Source of the DNA: Endocalyx cinctus | Lineage: Eukaryota > Ascomycota > Sordariomycetes > Amphisphaeriales > Apiosporaceae | Reading direction: 5' to 3' | Length of the DNA: 64,000 bases | NCBI GenBank assembly: GCA_001600455.1 | Contig: BCKC01000002.1 | Location: 1,054,001 to 1,118,000, forward strand | Shown: in pieces, positions 10,807-22,400 of the stretch | Layout: every line of letters begins with the position of its first letter | How positions within the stretch are numbered: the stretch's first letter is position 1 | Made by a program: the position numbers and the translations under genes | The notes under the pieces: model-generated | Databases searched by the model: none | The model's input: the letters and a program-made list of their open reading frames with translations, nothing else | Told to the model about the DNA's origin: nothing

Positions 10807-12796
10807 TAAGATGCGACAGCAGTCAAGTTATTACTAAGATATTTATGGAATAGTAATTAGTATAACCATGGAGTAGCACGTGGACGATGAGAGATGATAC
10901 CTGGTCAGCCCATATTAGCGACCGGAACCTTCCAGGTACCGGAGATCGGCTCCTCTAGCCTCTAGGTCTGATCGTAGACCCGCAACATCCGGAGCTTACG
11001 CGCGTTCTAGGTTGGCAGAAGCATCTATACAATTTTTATCAATTAAAAGGGCGGGGTCTTTGACGCGACGAGCTATAACTATTAAATGATCCATCTGCGA
11101 CGTGAATTGTCAGTATATTCATATAAATTAAAGTCGCGAAGAACAGTAATCACCTTTATCCGTAAGCTGACATAGGATAAGTTTGCTTTTGCTTTTCTTT
11201 TTGTGTTGATGTATCAGTAATTAATTGGAGTATAAGCCACATCAGCCACACTATCAGCCTTAATTAAGCTACTACATCTGGCCTGTGGCAAGCTGGTCCG
11301 TGCATCAGCTCGCTTACACCCGAAATAATTCTGATTATCAGAATTATTTTCACTTACAATGATCATCACCAATATACACTCATTCGTAACAACAAGATCT
11401 TATGATTTTAACCCCACATTTTATTCCTCCTAAACTTAGAGTCGGGCAGGTCGGGCTAAAATCTATTTTAGTTCCAAGGTAACTGTTATATATCCATGGA
11501 TGACGGCTTGGCAGTTACCTAACCAGATAGATTAGATAAGCAGGTTGACGGGCAATATTGAATAGAGGTAGTTAATAGATAGAGTAAGTGAATAGTGCAG
11601 AGCAATTATATCAGACAGCCACCATACTGACTGCTCTCTTCTTTCTACTTTCCCTTCCTCAACCTTGTTGCTAGAAGAAAATCACTAGTTGTTTTTCAAA
11701 CGCATGCTCCAGAAACTGCATCCGTGACAATGGGGTAAAAAGTGCCCGATAGGTAGGTGAGAGAACATTGATTCCAAGCTGATCATCATCTCTATTATGT
11801 GTATGATTCTATGTAACAGAGTCATGCCCAAGTAAAATCTTGTCTAACGCATTGGCCACCATGAGTACTTAATACTCACAACGAGAAATAACTACGGTAT
11901 AGAGCCTATTCATGAACCTATATATAGGATATCCATTGCTGGACATCCATTATTAGATATCCATTATTGGATGCCCATCTTTGGATGTCTGTTTAACTCA
12001 TTAACAAATAACTAACCCGGATTCGGTGGTTCTAGGGCTTTTATGGATACTCCCATCCTACCGCCAAGATCACATGCCCCTATAGGATCACATAGGGACT
12101 TGGCAAATCCCATAAGAATCTTATAAGAGTAAAGTCCCATAGGATTTTTATAGAAGTAAAAAAAAAAAAATTATAAATTAATCATCACGGAATTTGTTTT
12201 CCTTCTTTTTAAACCTAATTATATATATTGATTTTAAATTAACTTTTTTTTTTCTTCGTGGAAGTCCTATTGATTTTTTATTTTTTTTCGCGTAGGAGCT
12301 CCTAGTATTTCCCAAACCCCCATGGTAAAGCCCTAGGTGGTTCTTCTAAACAAACCAGAGCATACCCGGAGTAGTACCTGAGGAGTAGTACCTGACTAGT
12401 GCCTGAGTAAAGCGGCGGACTGAGCAGTTGACCAAGGTAGGCGAGGGCAACTTCTGTGAAAGACAACAACGGATCTTGGAAACGACGCTTATATGAATAC
12501 TCATTGAATTACGAGTTTAATTGAGCGTATAAGTTTAACGGAACTTCTTGTCTAGTTTCGAGAACTAAGTTACGTAACGTAAGGTAGCAGCGGAGGAACT
12601 TGCATCATGCGTAATCACCGCCACCGCGCACAATTGTGCGCCTCGAGTTGTTAGTTGATATTTATTCTTTAATTATTATTTCATTTTAATTAGAAAAGCC
12701 TTGAGCAAGCCGATACTGTTTAAGATATTCGTTCAAATGATGACTTGTCCATATCATGTACATGCCTGCTACCTAAATAACAAATGCTTGGAAGCT
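10807..12796. other. AT-rich gene-free stretch
   Basis: Two kilobases without a credible open frame. Includes the 14-base tandem repeat at 11929-11991 and a short three-fold AGTAGTACCTGA-like repetition near 12371-12404. No structural RNA recognised. Confidence 0.5.
11929..11991. repeat. 14-base tandem repeat, 4.5 copies
   Basis: Copies at 11929-11942, 11943-11956, 11957-11970 and 11971-11984, plus a half copy; consensus ATATCCATTATTGG. Copies differ mainly by A/G and C/T transitions, as expected of a RIP-affected or ageing minisatellite. Confidence 0.8.
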
Positions 12797-14726
12797 TTAC
12801 CGTTTCACAAACTCGACGTGGCACGCATGTTCCTAAAAAGTTCAAAGTCAGCATTTTATTAATTAGTCAAAGAGGATATCACGCATTATTAGAGGGCTAA
12901 GAAATTCCACTTACCGAGACGCGGTCGGATAATTCGTTGTAAAATACCTCGAATCGGCTTGTAATTCCGGGGCTAACACCCTCTTGCCTTGGTTGCAAGC
13001 GCGTGGTGTAATTTCGGTAGAGAGCTGCCATAAGAGTGGTCATCTCTGCCATAGCAAGACTGTGAAATAGCTAGTTAGCTCAAGTGCATAAAGCCAGTAG
13101 ACCGTCTTCCACCGATCTCGATGAAATGTAATAAACGGGGTCACTCTTTTCATCCAGTCACGTCAGAAGAAAAAAAAAAAAGGAGTCAGCTAGCTTAATA
13201 CTTACTGTATGCCTATACACATCCTCCCACCGCTCGAGAATGGCCACCAGTACTTCTTCATCTCGTTCAAGTCACCGAGTTCGCCCAGCCACCTCTCCGG
13301 CCTGAACTCCAGGGGGTCGGGGAAAGCCTCCGGATTGCGGTGTAGGGTATAAGGGGCTATGGAAACCACGGTCCCGGCCGGGATCTCGTAGCCGTCAATG
13401 ACGGAGTCAAAAGGAAGGGAGCGAGGCTCCGAGGCCGGTAGTGGTGCGTGCAGCCGTAAAGTCTCTCGGATCAGCACGTCGAGATATGGCAGCCGATCTG
13501 CGACTTCGGCAGTGGGGTTTCCGTCTTTATTGAGCGCATCCGAAGGGATCGCGCTTACCTCCTCAATCAGCTTGTCTTGGTATGCCTTATTTTCCGGGCG
13601 CGACAGCTGCCAGATCAGAAACATCAAGGTGTCGCTCGTGGTGTCGATCCCAGCGAGGAAGTGATCGGCGGCTTCGGATGCGCAGTCGAGACCGTCGAGT
13701 TGCTGCGATCCTTTGCCGGACATTTTATGCTTCCAGAGTTTCTCAATAATGGATCCTTCTTCGTCCACGAGATTTCCGCTCGAAGCATCGGTTTCATATC
13801 CTTTCCAAGCCTCGAGGGCGTGAGCCCTGATGCCGGTATATGTCGCTGGTTTAGACATAGGAAGCAATCCTAGTTTCGTCACTATCTTTTCCATCATCCC
13901 CGTTCTAGTGTAGAGCCATGCGGTGTAACTCTTAAGATGCACAGCAAACCAACTTAGCATGCGACGGTGGTGATCAACGATATCCAGAAGAAGATATCTG
14001 CTTTTCTCGTCGCCGCGCAGAGCTTTTGTCCCTCCGTGATTTTGGCCGTACAGAAACCCTGTAATGCTATCCAAACTAAACCAGTGGAGACTCAGAAAGA
14101 TCTCTTGAGCCTGGTCCCTCTCCGTCTCGATGAGTTTTAGGAACGACTGAACATTCCGTTCGACCAAAGGCTTGGCTACACCCTGTGGGGATAAAATGGC
14201 GCTCTTAGAGTAGGCATGTGCAAGGACCTTCTTCCGATCTCCGTGGTCTTTGGCACTGGCAAAAGTGAATAGGTTCTGCCGACCGTACACATCAAACATG
14301 CGGTAAAACTCGGTCCGCTGGAAGCCGGAGCCGGCACCGTAGATGGTTCGGAGAGCGGACAGAGAAGAGAAGGAGACCTCGTTCGGACTGATCCGAACGA
14401 CGGGGCCATACTTCTCGTGCAAGGCGTGGATTTCAGGAGTGCGAGTGCCTCTGTAATCGTTATAGGCAAGTCGCCATTTCGTCACAGCGAAAGATTTCGG
14501 CCCAGGGATCTTGCGAAGTTTCGTAGCCAGGAGTGGTACATAAACCAGACGGTAAAGACAGAAAATAATGAAGACCACTCCGGTAGCGAGAACACGGTGG
14601 TAGAGGATCGTTTGGCCCGCTATACCACTTGTTTAGCGACAGTTCACCGTTCATACACTCTCGCGCCTATTGGTCAAATCATTTTCTATACTCACCGGCG
14701 GACGCGAAAGTGGTCACAGAGGTCAT
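12797..14726 (-). CDS. cytochrome P450 monooxygenase, 541 residues
   Basis: Haem-thiolate monooxygenase anchored by an N-terminal membrane helix (about residues 18-35, LATGVVFIIFCLYRLVYV), probably in the ER. Four exons: 14726-14696, 14619-13206, 13059-12915 and 12832-12797. The first 31-base exon is needed because the frame has no ATG before the membrane helix; its GTGAGT donor and GTATAG acceptor join in phase. Motifs in order: KIPGP hinge; I-helix AGIDTTSD; K-helix ETLR; PERW; haem loop FSSGGRMCIGIH, completed across the third intron to give the cysteine ligand and LAMAEM. The last exon is only 12 codons. The substrate is unknown. It is not adjacent to a PKS; its neighbours are an aldolase-domain protein and an amino-acid permease. 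Confidence 0.9.
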
Positions 14727-15475
14727 TGTCGGCGCGATAAGAAGACTATGGGTTTCCCCACTTGTTATTCAGTGAGATCACACAGATTTGAGCTCTGTTT
14801 AACCCGATGAAAAAGGAGTAAGTTTAGTTATAGACGTGAGCGAATTCTAAGGTTATAATATACGTACATACGAATTGAAAACCCCCTCTCTAAATGATCA
14901 AAACTTCATCATTCAGCGATATAGGCATGAATACGTAACAGTAACAGGCCCTATGTTTAACAAACTAAAATTTCGATGCGGCACTCCATCGACCCCGACT
15001 TGGGGTATGTGGAATATTCGCCCGCAATTAAAGCTACTGAATTATTTAGCGGTACATATTCCGACAAATTAGCGCGTACCAGAAGTATAGGCGATACCGC
15101 TTAGGCTTATCATCTTTAGTGGATTCAAAAAAGGGACATCGTCGGTATGCCCGACGACTTTAGCTACAGTCTACTCATCGACTCACGCACTGTCAAGATG
15201 ATTTTATACTGATACCTAATACAGATATCAATAGATACATTGAAAGATTACTGTAGAAATCGGTAATTCGGGATTCTTCGATGAAAGTTTAGCTGACGTA
15301 CTAGCTGAAGGTTAGGCGATCATAAGTCTGGGGAATTGGCCGCGTACTACAGTATTCCAAAATAAAATAAGAAGCCACTCTGAACTTATCATCCACTTGT
15401 TTGATCAAGAACACGGCCAGAAACCGTAATAACTAAGCACTATTTCGTATTCTCATCTGTCTAAACTTAGCTAAG
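14727..15475. promoter_or_regulatory. divergent intergenic region
   Basis: About 750 bases between the divergently transcribed P450 (minus) and class II aldolase gene (plus); it must hold both promoters. No specific operator recognised. Confidence 0.4.
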
Positions 15476-16480
15476 ATGGCTCCTTCAGCGATATCTACCA
15501 CTCCCGTTGCCGCCGCCCCTCTGAGCAAAACACCGGCGCTCAAACCTCAAGATCCATCCGAAAATGTAGACGCCCTCGCTTCCATGGCCCACCGGGGCAA
15601 GGCACTGCCCTCCATTCCCACATTCGGCTCTCTTTCGGCTAAGCGACAGTGGCAACTTGAGCACATGGCCGGGGCGTTTCGCGTCTTCTCTCGAGAAGGG
15701 TACTCGGAGGGTATCAGCGGACATATCAGCGTGCGGGATCCCGAGTTTCCCAACCGATTTTGGATCAACCCATTAGGGGTTCACTTTGGGCTCATGAGAG
15801 CTAGCGACAGTATGTCATCACAGAAAACCCGCTTCACGTTTTTGCTTCTTAACCCCAACCGACGAGAATCCGTCCGGCCATTGCTAACTTCTGCCTCCCC
15901 TTTTTTTTTTCTTTTAATTCGTTAAGTGATTTGCGTGGATCACAATGGCGACGTCGTAGGCGGCAACGTCGATGGAAGTATCAACGCGGCCGGGTTCCAG
16001 ATCCACAGCGCCGTGCACAAAGCGCGGCCCGACGTGCACGCCATCTGCCACACGCACTCGGTGCACGGGCGGGCGTATTCGGCCTTCGCGACGCCGCTCG
16101 AGATGATCAACCAGGACGTCTGCTACCTCTACAACGCCCACAGCGTGTACTCGGACTACGGCGGGATCGCTAACGAGTCGACCGAGGGCGAGAGGATCGC
16201 CAAGAGCCTCGGGACCGGGAAGGCGTCCATCCTGATGAACCACGGGTTGCTGACCGTCGGACAGACCGTCGACGAGGCCGCTTTCCTGTTCTGCTTGATG
16301 GAAAGAAGCTGTAAAGTTCAGCTTCTGGCGGACGCGTCGGGCCGGAAGAAGAACTACGTCAAGGATGAGGAGGCGGCGTATAACTTCAAAATGGCGAGCA
16401 CGCCTGAGTGCTTATATGTCGAATTCCAGCCGCATTTAAATTATGAAGATCGCCTATGCGGAGGAAACTATAAGAACTAA
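15476..16480 (+). CDS. class II aldolase/adducin domain protein
   Basis: Two exons (15476-15809 and 15927-16480) give 295 residues. The intron runs from GTATGT to GTTAAG and joins SD-M-ICVDHNGDVVGGN in frame. The fold is the metal-dependent class II aldolase/adducin N-terminal domain: SGHISVRDPE and FWINPLGVHFG upstream, then the zinc-binding CHTHSVHGRAYSA, NQDVCYLYNAHSVY, GERIAKSLG and NHGLLTVG. Relatives cleave or isomerise sugar phosphates (fuculose-phosphate aldolase, ribulose-phosphate epimerase), but most fungal members of this length have no assigned substrate. Cytosolic, no targeting signal. The second exon is GC-rich compared with its flanks. The next gene downstream on the same strand is an amino-acid permease. 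Confidence 0.9.
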
Positions 16481-17292
16481 GTATTTTTTTTTTCTCAAAA
16501 TTCATCATATGTTATTATACATAGCCTGTGTAGCGGTCAATGGGTTCATTATCAACAATTTGAAAGATATGAGATGTTAATGCGATATGAAGTCAACTAA
16601 TTCTCTCAATGCCTAAATGAGTTGTGTTGAAGCCTTCAATATTGAGGCGTGAGTGAAGATACTGTTCCGCGTTATACGAAGAACAGCAAGGTTATCGCTA
16701 CACGGTGCTGATTAACTTTCTTCCCTATTTCTTAATATTAAATCGCGTACCGTTAATCGTGGTGGGTCTTGTTGGACTTAAAACCAATAATGAAGTTGAA
16801 AGAAATATGAGTATCCATCATCTTGCCGTCTTGTCGCATAGTGGATGCTTAGCTAATACGTCGGCCGATCCGATCAATTTTCTTGATAGCGCCGCCAATG
16901 ATAGTGAATCTATTACAGTACTGATTAGGTACATATCTTGACCCTGGACGTATATGAAGATAGGTCACGATAACAACTATCAATCGCTCGTTACCAGCAA
17001 TAATAATCACGTCAATTAATACTGCTAAGTAGATAGATATGCTTAGATATCTTGGAACCCTGCGACTTGTAATATGATTGATAAGATAGATGTAAACAAA
17101 ACTCGCCAACTTCAATTTCCGCCGGTGTAGATATTTATGATTTTAATCTGTTGTCTCTCCTTTTCTTTTTTAGTCTTCTTCCCCAATTGAATTGATCTCG
17201 TTCGATTATTCCATGTATCGTATGAGCCGACTTGCATGAACTGATCATTCGGTTTCCATACCCGATCGCTCGTTTAATAGCCAATAGTAAGC
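16481..17292. other. intergenic region, no supported gene
   Basis: About 800 AT-rich bases between the aldolase-domain gene and the permease gene, both on the plus strand. Only chance-length frames seen. Confidence 0.5.
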
Positions 17293-19262
17293 ATGTCGGC
17301 CTCCAAATATACGGAGAAAGGGCCGCCTGCTCAAAGTAAGGAGTCCGAAGCGAGTTCTATAGAACACGGAGTGGACCATTCGACCGGTGATGTAGCCAAC
17401 ATCTCCGCCGGCTCTCAGCACCTACACCGAAAGCTGAGAGGCGAAGAGGTTCAGCTTTTCGCCATTGGAGCCGCGATAGGTACCTGTAAGTTTATCTTTT
17501 CGCTATTATAATTACTATGGCGTGTAGTTATCTACTTCCTTGTCCTACCGGGCGATCACGCCCCCCGGAAAAAAAAAAGAAAGAAAACTAATTCATTGGT
17601 AATTAGCTGTATTCGTACAGATGGGTAGCGCACTACCTAAAGGGGGCCCCGCTGGTCTCCTCATTGGGTTCCTCCTCTGGGGCGGAGTCATGATGTGCGT
17701 GAACGAGTGTTTTGCCGAGATGGTCAGCTACGCGCCGATCGCGGCGCCGTTCGTGCGCTTCGGCGGCGACTGGGTCGACCCGGCCTTAGGGTTCGCCATG
17801 GCCTGGAATTTCTTCCTGAATATGGCTTTCCTGGTCCCGTTCGAGATCGTCGCGCTGAATATCATGCTCACCTTCTGGACGGATAAGATCCCCGTCGAGG
17901 CCATCATCGTCGCCGTCCTCGTGCTGTACGCCATCCTCAACACGATCTCGGTCCGGTGGTTCGGTATCGCCGAGTTCTACGCTTCCATCTTCAAGGTCTT
18001 CCTCATCTTCATGCTCTTCGCTTTCACTTTCATCACAATGATTGGTGGGAACCCTCAACACCACGCATACGGCTTTCAGTTCTGGCAGAATCCCGGTGCT
18101 TGGGTGTCGCATCTCGAACCGGGAGATCTCGGTCGGTTGCTAGGTGTCTTGTCTTGCATTATCCAAGCTAGCTTCTCGTAAGTTTCTCGGTTTATCGCAT
18201 ACGATTTTCGAAGATTCCGTCCTAACAAGTAATCTGATTAGCGTCTGCGGCCCGGAATACGTTTCAATGGTTGCCGGCGAAGCGGAGAATCCTCGCAAAA
18301 TTATTCCGAGGGCTTTCAGCTCTTTCCCTTGGAGAATTCTCATTTTCTTCTTGGGTTCGGCTTTCTGTATGGGTGTTGTCATCCCATATGATGACGAAAC
18401 TTTGGCCAGTATCTTGTCGGGCGAGACTTCTGGTTCGGGTACTGGAGCTGCCAGGTGAGTGATATTTCATCTTTCCTCCTACCCACGTATCATGCACGTG
18501 AATCTATTGTTTATTGCGATAACCGGCTGACTGGTTATGTTATTGGTAATTGTTAGTCCTTACATCATCGCCATGAACCGTATGGGCATAACCGGCCTAC
18601 CGCACCTGGTCAACGCCCTGGTCATAACATCAATCTTCAGTTCGGGCAACGGTCTCCTCTTTTCGGCGAGTCGTACCCTGCACGGCATGTCTCTGGAGGG
18701 TCACGCGCCGCGCTTCCTGTCGCACTGCACCAAGTCCGGCGTGCCCATATACTGCCTCATAGTTGCCATGGCTTTCAGCCTCCTAGCGTTCCTTCAAGTT
18801 GACACCTCATCCGCCGAGGTGCTTACTTACCTAGTAGACCTCATTACCTGTTGTCAGCTCATCAATTATTGCTTCACCGCCGTGACTTACCTTCATTTCC
18901 GTGCGGCTCTGCAGAAACAGGGAATATCTCGCGACACGTTACCATATAAGGGCCGATTTCAACCTTACGCCGCGTATGTGGCTATATTCTTTACCACGCT
19001 TATCGCGCTGTTATTAGGTTACGACATATTCCTCTGGGGTGGCTGGAGCGTCATGTGGTTCTTCTTAGACTATGCCATGATTGGGACTTTTATCGTCTTA
19101 TTTATTTCATACAAGATAATACGCAAGACTCGCTATGTTTGGCCTGGGACTGCTGATTTGAGTTTAGGTGGGTTGAAAGAGGAGATTGATGCTTACGAGG
19201 CCATGTATGTCCCACGAGAACGGGGCATGTTTGGCAAGGTGATTTCTAAGATATTTGGTTGA
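17293..19262 (+). CDS. amino-acid permease (APC superfamily, YAT type)
   Basis: Four exons: 17293-17485, 17607-18177, 18242-18454 and 18557-19262, giving 560 residues. A hydrophilic cytosolic N-terminus of about 55 residues leads into the APC signature (LRGEEVQLFAIGAAIGTSVF, then QMGSALPKGGPAGLL), with the first intron inside it. About twelve transmembrane segments follow. The conserved family stretch CGPEYVSMVAGEAENPRKII and the loop RTLHGMSLEGHAP are both intact. Such permeases bring amino acids in across the plasma membrane by proton symport; specificity cannot be read from sequence. All splice phases agree and there is no frame break. It follows the aldolase-domain gene by about 0.8 kb on the same strand. 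Confidence 0.92.
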
Positions 19263-21122
19263 GAACCTTAAGTTATAATCACATTGATTAATATAGCTAT
19301 TGTTGAAAGCTTCATACAAACATATTTCTCACAAAATAAAGTGAGTAAGTCGTGCAATGACAGTATGCATACAATATTGAAGACATCCTAAGCAATGAAT
19401 AAAAAATCATAGCGTACAACATGCCGGATAAACGTATATACAGGTATACAGGTGCCATCATAATATGCTATCTGTTGACTAGCCGAATAGGCGCAGTTTT
19501 TGTTTCACGTTCTACGCTTTATCTACGGGGTCATAAAATACTAATAATTTATGCTATAAGTACACTACGCCTCGTTTCAAGTTTAGCTGGAGCTATAGCC
19601 ACAACGTTAAGTGCTGTTATATAACGACTCTAAAAATATTCTATTGATGTGTATTTACTCCGTAGTCCGTGTGTTGATAAAACTGGATGGTCGGCGATTA
19701 AAGTTGAAGACTGACACAACGTCATCCGAACTTTTTATCGAAAACTTGATCTAGTTAAATCCCCATACAATTTCCGAAATTATGCCTGTAGTTGTAAGGA
19801 TATTTTGACCTGTCGAATATGGTTAATGGCATGTCTTAAGACTCCTATCATTACTTTTACTCCTTTTAACTTGAACTTGTTAAAACGCGCAGACCTATCT
19901 GTGGGGTAGAAACTTAACTTCGGTATAGCATAACTTGTAATTATAACTAACATGCGATTACTGTATAACTTTAGAATACATATGCGGACAGTTTCATAGG
20001 ATATTTAAACTTTGCCTTCGGTAAGTAAATTAGGTAACGTGATATACAAGCTTGTTTTAGGAATATTCGGCTCCGTGGTAATAAGGGAGGCGGTTATACA
20101 ATTGCTGCTTTCCCGCAATAACCGTCGAAAATACGAGGTCTTATTGTTTCAGTCCGTAGTGATACTATATCATGTCATCGATGCTTCCCTGTTCTACCCT
20201 CTATAAGCGAGGTAGCAATATGTTTCGCGGGTGATGTTGTAGTTATCTGGGGGTTGCAGTGGCGAGAGATACTCTAGCGACGTACAATGTTCCAGTCATC
20301 TTACGTTACAACGAGGAGTATGTTCGAAATAGTTCTTGTAGGAGCGTTGCATCGTTTAACTAACTGTTTTCTGACATGCTGAAGTGAAATAATGCAAAGA
20401 TCGTCTAATAAGCGAAAAGTCTCATGCTACATCGCAGGCTTCCGGAAGAGGAAGGACGATGAGGATTCAGTTCGAGGGTTAGATAACGCACTGCCTCGGT
20501 ACTGTGCCATGAACACATGGAAGTTCCGGTAACAATCGCTTAGATATGTTTTATTCAAATGTGACTTCATATACCCGCTTGAGTTCGAGGCATATCTTGT
20601 ACCTTGGCTAACGGTATGGTTGCATAGTAATTACCTAACACGGTATTTTGCATCTTGAAGACCGTCATCCTTAACTTAGTTCAGTCAACGAATAGACCAC
20701 AACTCGCCACTCAATGTAAGGCTCCGTTGTGAATTTCCATTGCCACGATGTTCTCTCGTTGGTGTTCACTCCCCAGCGGCGGAATCTGCATCACTCCTAC
20801 CGGATGCTACGCCGGATTTGACTTCCGCCAAGTATTTTGAATGCCAAGTAATGCTACACGATAAACAAGCGAAAAGCAAATACATCACTATACACACTCG
20901 AAGGCTATCACGGTTATCTGAAAATTGAAGTTGTTTGGTATCTAAACGCTGTAATAAAAGAAGAAAAAGATATGTACGTTTCTAAGTATCTGTAACCGAC
21001 AACCGATAGCCGATATACAGTAAAAAAATTATTCTAAACTAGTTCTTGTTCCGACAAGACTCGTCTCTAATATTGCCACTTCAGTGAAGAAAAACAAAAA
21101 GAACACAAAAGAAATTACCCTT
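19263..21122. other. intergenic region, no supported gene
   Basis: About 1.9 kb between convergent genes (permease plus, PAPS reductase minus). Many short frames, none protein-like. No repeat or RNA recognised. Confidence 0.5.
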
Positions 21123-22400
21123 TTAGTCAGATCTAGCCGTTATGGGGCCAGCGGAGAACCCAATCTTCCTACCCGATCCGACTGTCATGGGCATATCCAA
21201 TAGCGGCGCAGCAGCCGTCTCGTGAGTGTCCACCACCTCAACGTGGGTTGCCATAGGCGACATTTTCTTCTCAAGAGGACTGATGACATCGATGGCTTCG
21301 TCCACTGGTGCCAGTACAGGCTCTGCTGGGAGCTCGGTTACCGCCTCTGCCGCGGCGGCAGCAGCAGCAGCCTCCTCTTCCTGCTTCTTGGCCATCTCCA
21401 TGAGGAACATGGCGTAGCGGCTCTTCTTGTTGTGGATGCCGCACTCGGTCTTCTGCTGACCCTTCCAGCGACCAGCGCGCTCGTCTTCACCGGCGGCCAC
21501 CGGCTGGGTGGAGTGCCAGTCGCCAACGCTCTTGTAACCCTGGTCAAGCAAGGCATTGTATGGGACGTTATGCTCCTTAATGTAGGAGTTGACCTGGTCG
21601 AAGGACCAGTTAACGAACGGGTTGATCTTGACGATGCCGCGCTCGCGATCGAGCTCCACGACGGGGATAGAGCCTCTAGCGGCGCCCTGGGATCTCCGGC
21701 GGCCGGTAAAGACGGCGGCGACGTCCAGGACCTCGTAAGACCGCTGCTGGGGCTCTACCTTGGCGAGGTAGTCGTACCTCTCCGCGTCCTTCTCCCAGAG
21801 CTTCTCGCCGTGGATCTTCTCGAACTCAGCCGCGGTATCGCAGCCCTGGGGACGGAAGTGGTGGAAGCGGACTTCAGGGTAGTGCTCGGCGCAGCGGGCG
21901 GCCAGGTCGAGCGTTTCCTGGAAGTGGTAAAGGGTGTCAAGGAAGATGACGTCGACGGGAGAAGATCCCGGCGTCTCGGCGTTTAGGCGTGAGAGCATAT
22001 CCAGGGTCACGAGGCCGGTGAGGCCGAACGCGGTGGTCTGGTAGAGGTTGGGAAAGATGAGCTTGCTCACGCGTAGGACGTCATAAGGAGAGAGGCGCTC
22101 AAACTGCTCGTTCAGATGATTGAGTTGGAGATCGGTGAAGACGATCTGAGCAGGCGCCGGCGAAGAGGAAGCAGTGGAGCAGGAGTGATCCGAGGCATAA
22201 CCAGACTCAGGATCCTCATCGACTTCCATGTGCATCTGGTCATCGAGGTCTGAAATAGGAATGGTCTCCAGGAGGTCCTCATGCTCAGTAACATCTTGAA
22301 TAGTGATGGAGTTGTGATGAGTGTCTTTGAGAGGTGAGAATGGCTCTGGGTAGGGGAGAGAGTGGTCATAGACCTGCTGAGAAGACATGATAGTATCCAT
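21123..22400 (-). CDS. MET16: phosphoadenosine phosphosulfate (PAPS) reductase
   Basis: Reduces PAPS to sulfite with thioredoxin as donor, in the cytosolic sulfate-assimilation route to cysteine and methionine. Single exon of 425 residues. The core spans about residues 90-345: TTAFGLTGLVTLDML, PVDVIFLDTLYHFQET, FTGRRRSQG, KINPFVNW, GYKSVGDWHST, and the catalytic KTECGIH with Cys320. This Cys motif without the extra cysteine pairs of APS reductases argues for PAPS as substrate. Unusual: an acidic, Ser-rich N-terminal extension of about 85 residues and an Ala/Glu-rich C-terminal tail of about 80 residues around EEEAAAAAAAAEAV. The yeast enzyme is much shorter. The gene lies 1.5 kb downstream of an SSU1-type sulfite exporter on the same strand. 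An in-frame ATG at 22385 is an alternative start. Confidence 0.92.
   Translation of the reverse strand: MDTIMSSQQVYDHSLPYPEPFSPLKDTHHNSITIQDVTEHEDLLETIPISDLDDQMHMEVDEDPESGYASDHSCSTASSSPAPAQIVFTDLQLNHLNEQFERLSPYDVLRVSKLIFPNLYQTTAFGLTGLVTLDMLSRLNAETPGSSPVDVIFLDTLYHFQETLDLAARCAEHYPEVRFHHFRPQGCDTAAEFEKIHGEKLWEKDAERYDYLAKVEPQQRSYEVLDVAAVFTGRRRSQGAARGSIPVVELDRERGIVKINPFVNWSFDQVNSYIKEHNVPYNALLDQGYKSVGDWHSTQPVAAGEDERAGRWKGQQKTECGIHNKKSRYAMFLMEMAKKQEEEAAAAAAAAEAVTELPAEPVLAPVDEAIDVISPLEKKMSPMATHVEVVDTHETAAAPLLDMPMTVGSGRKIGFSAGPITARSD

Noticed and set aside
12440..12480. Short match to the start of fungal 5.8S rRNA (ACAACAACGGATCT)
   Set aside because: Only about 17 bases resemble the 5.8S start; the following bases do not match the conserved rRNA, so no rRNA gene is called.
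21222..21986. 254-codon plus-strand frame opposite the PAPS reductase gene
   Set aside because: It is the antisense shadow of a conserved enzyme gene and its protein has no family character.
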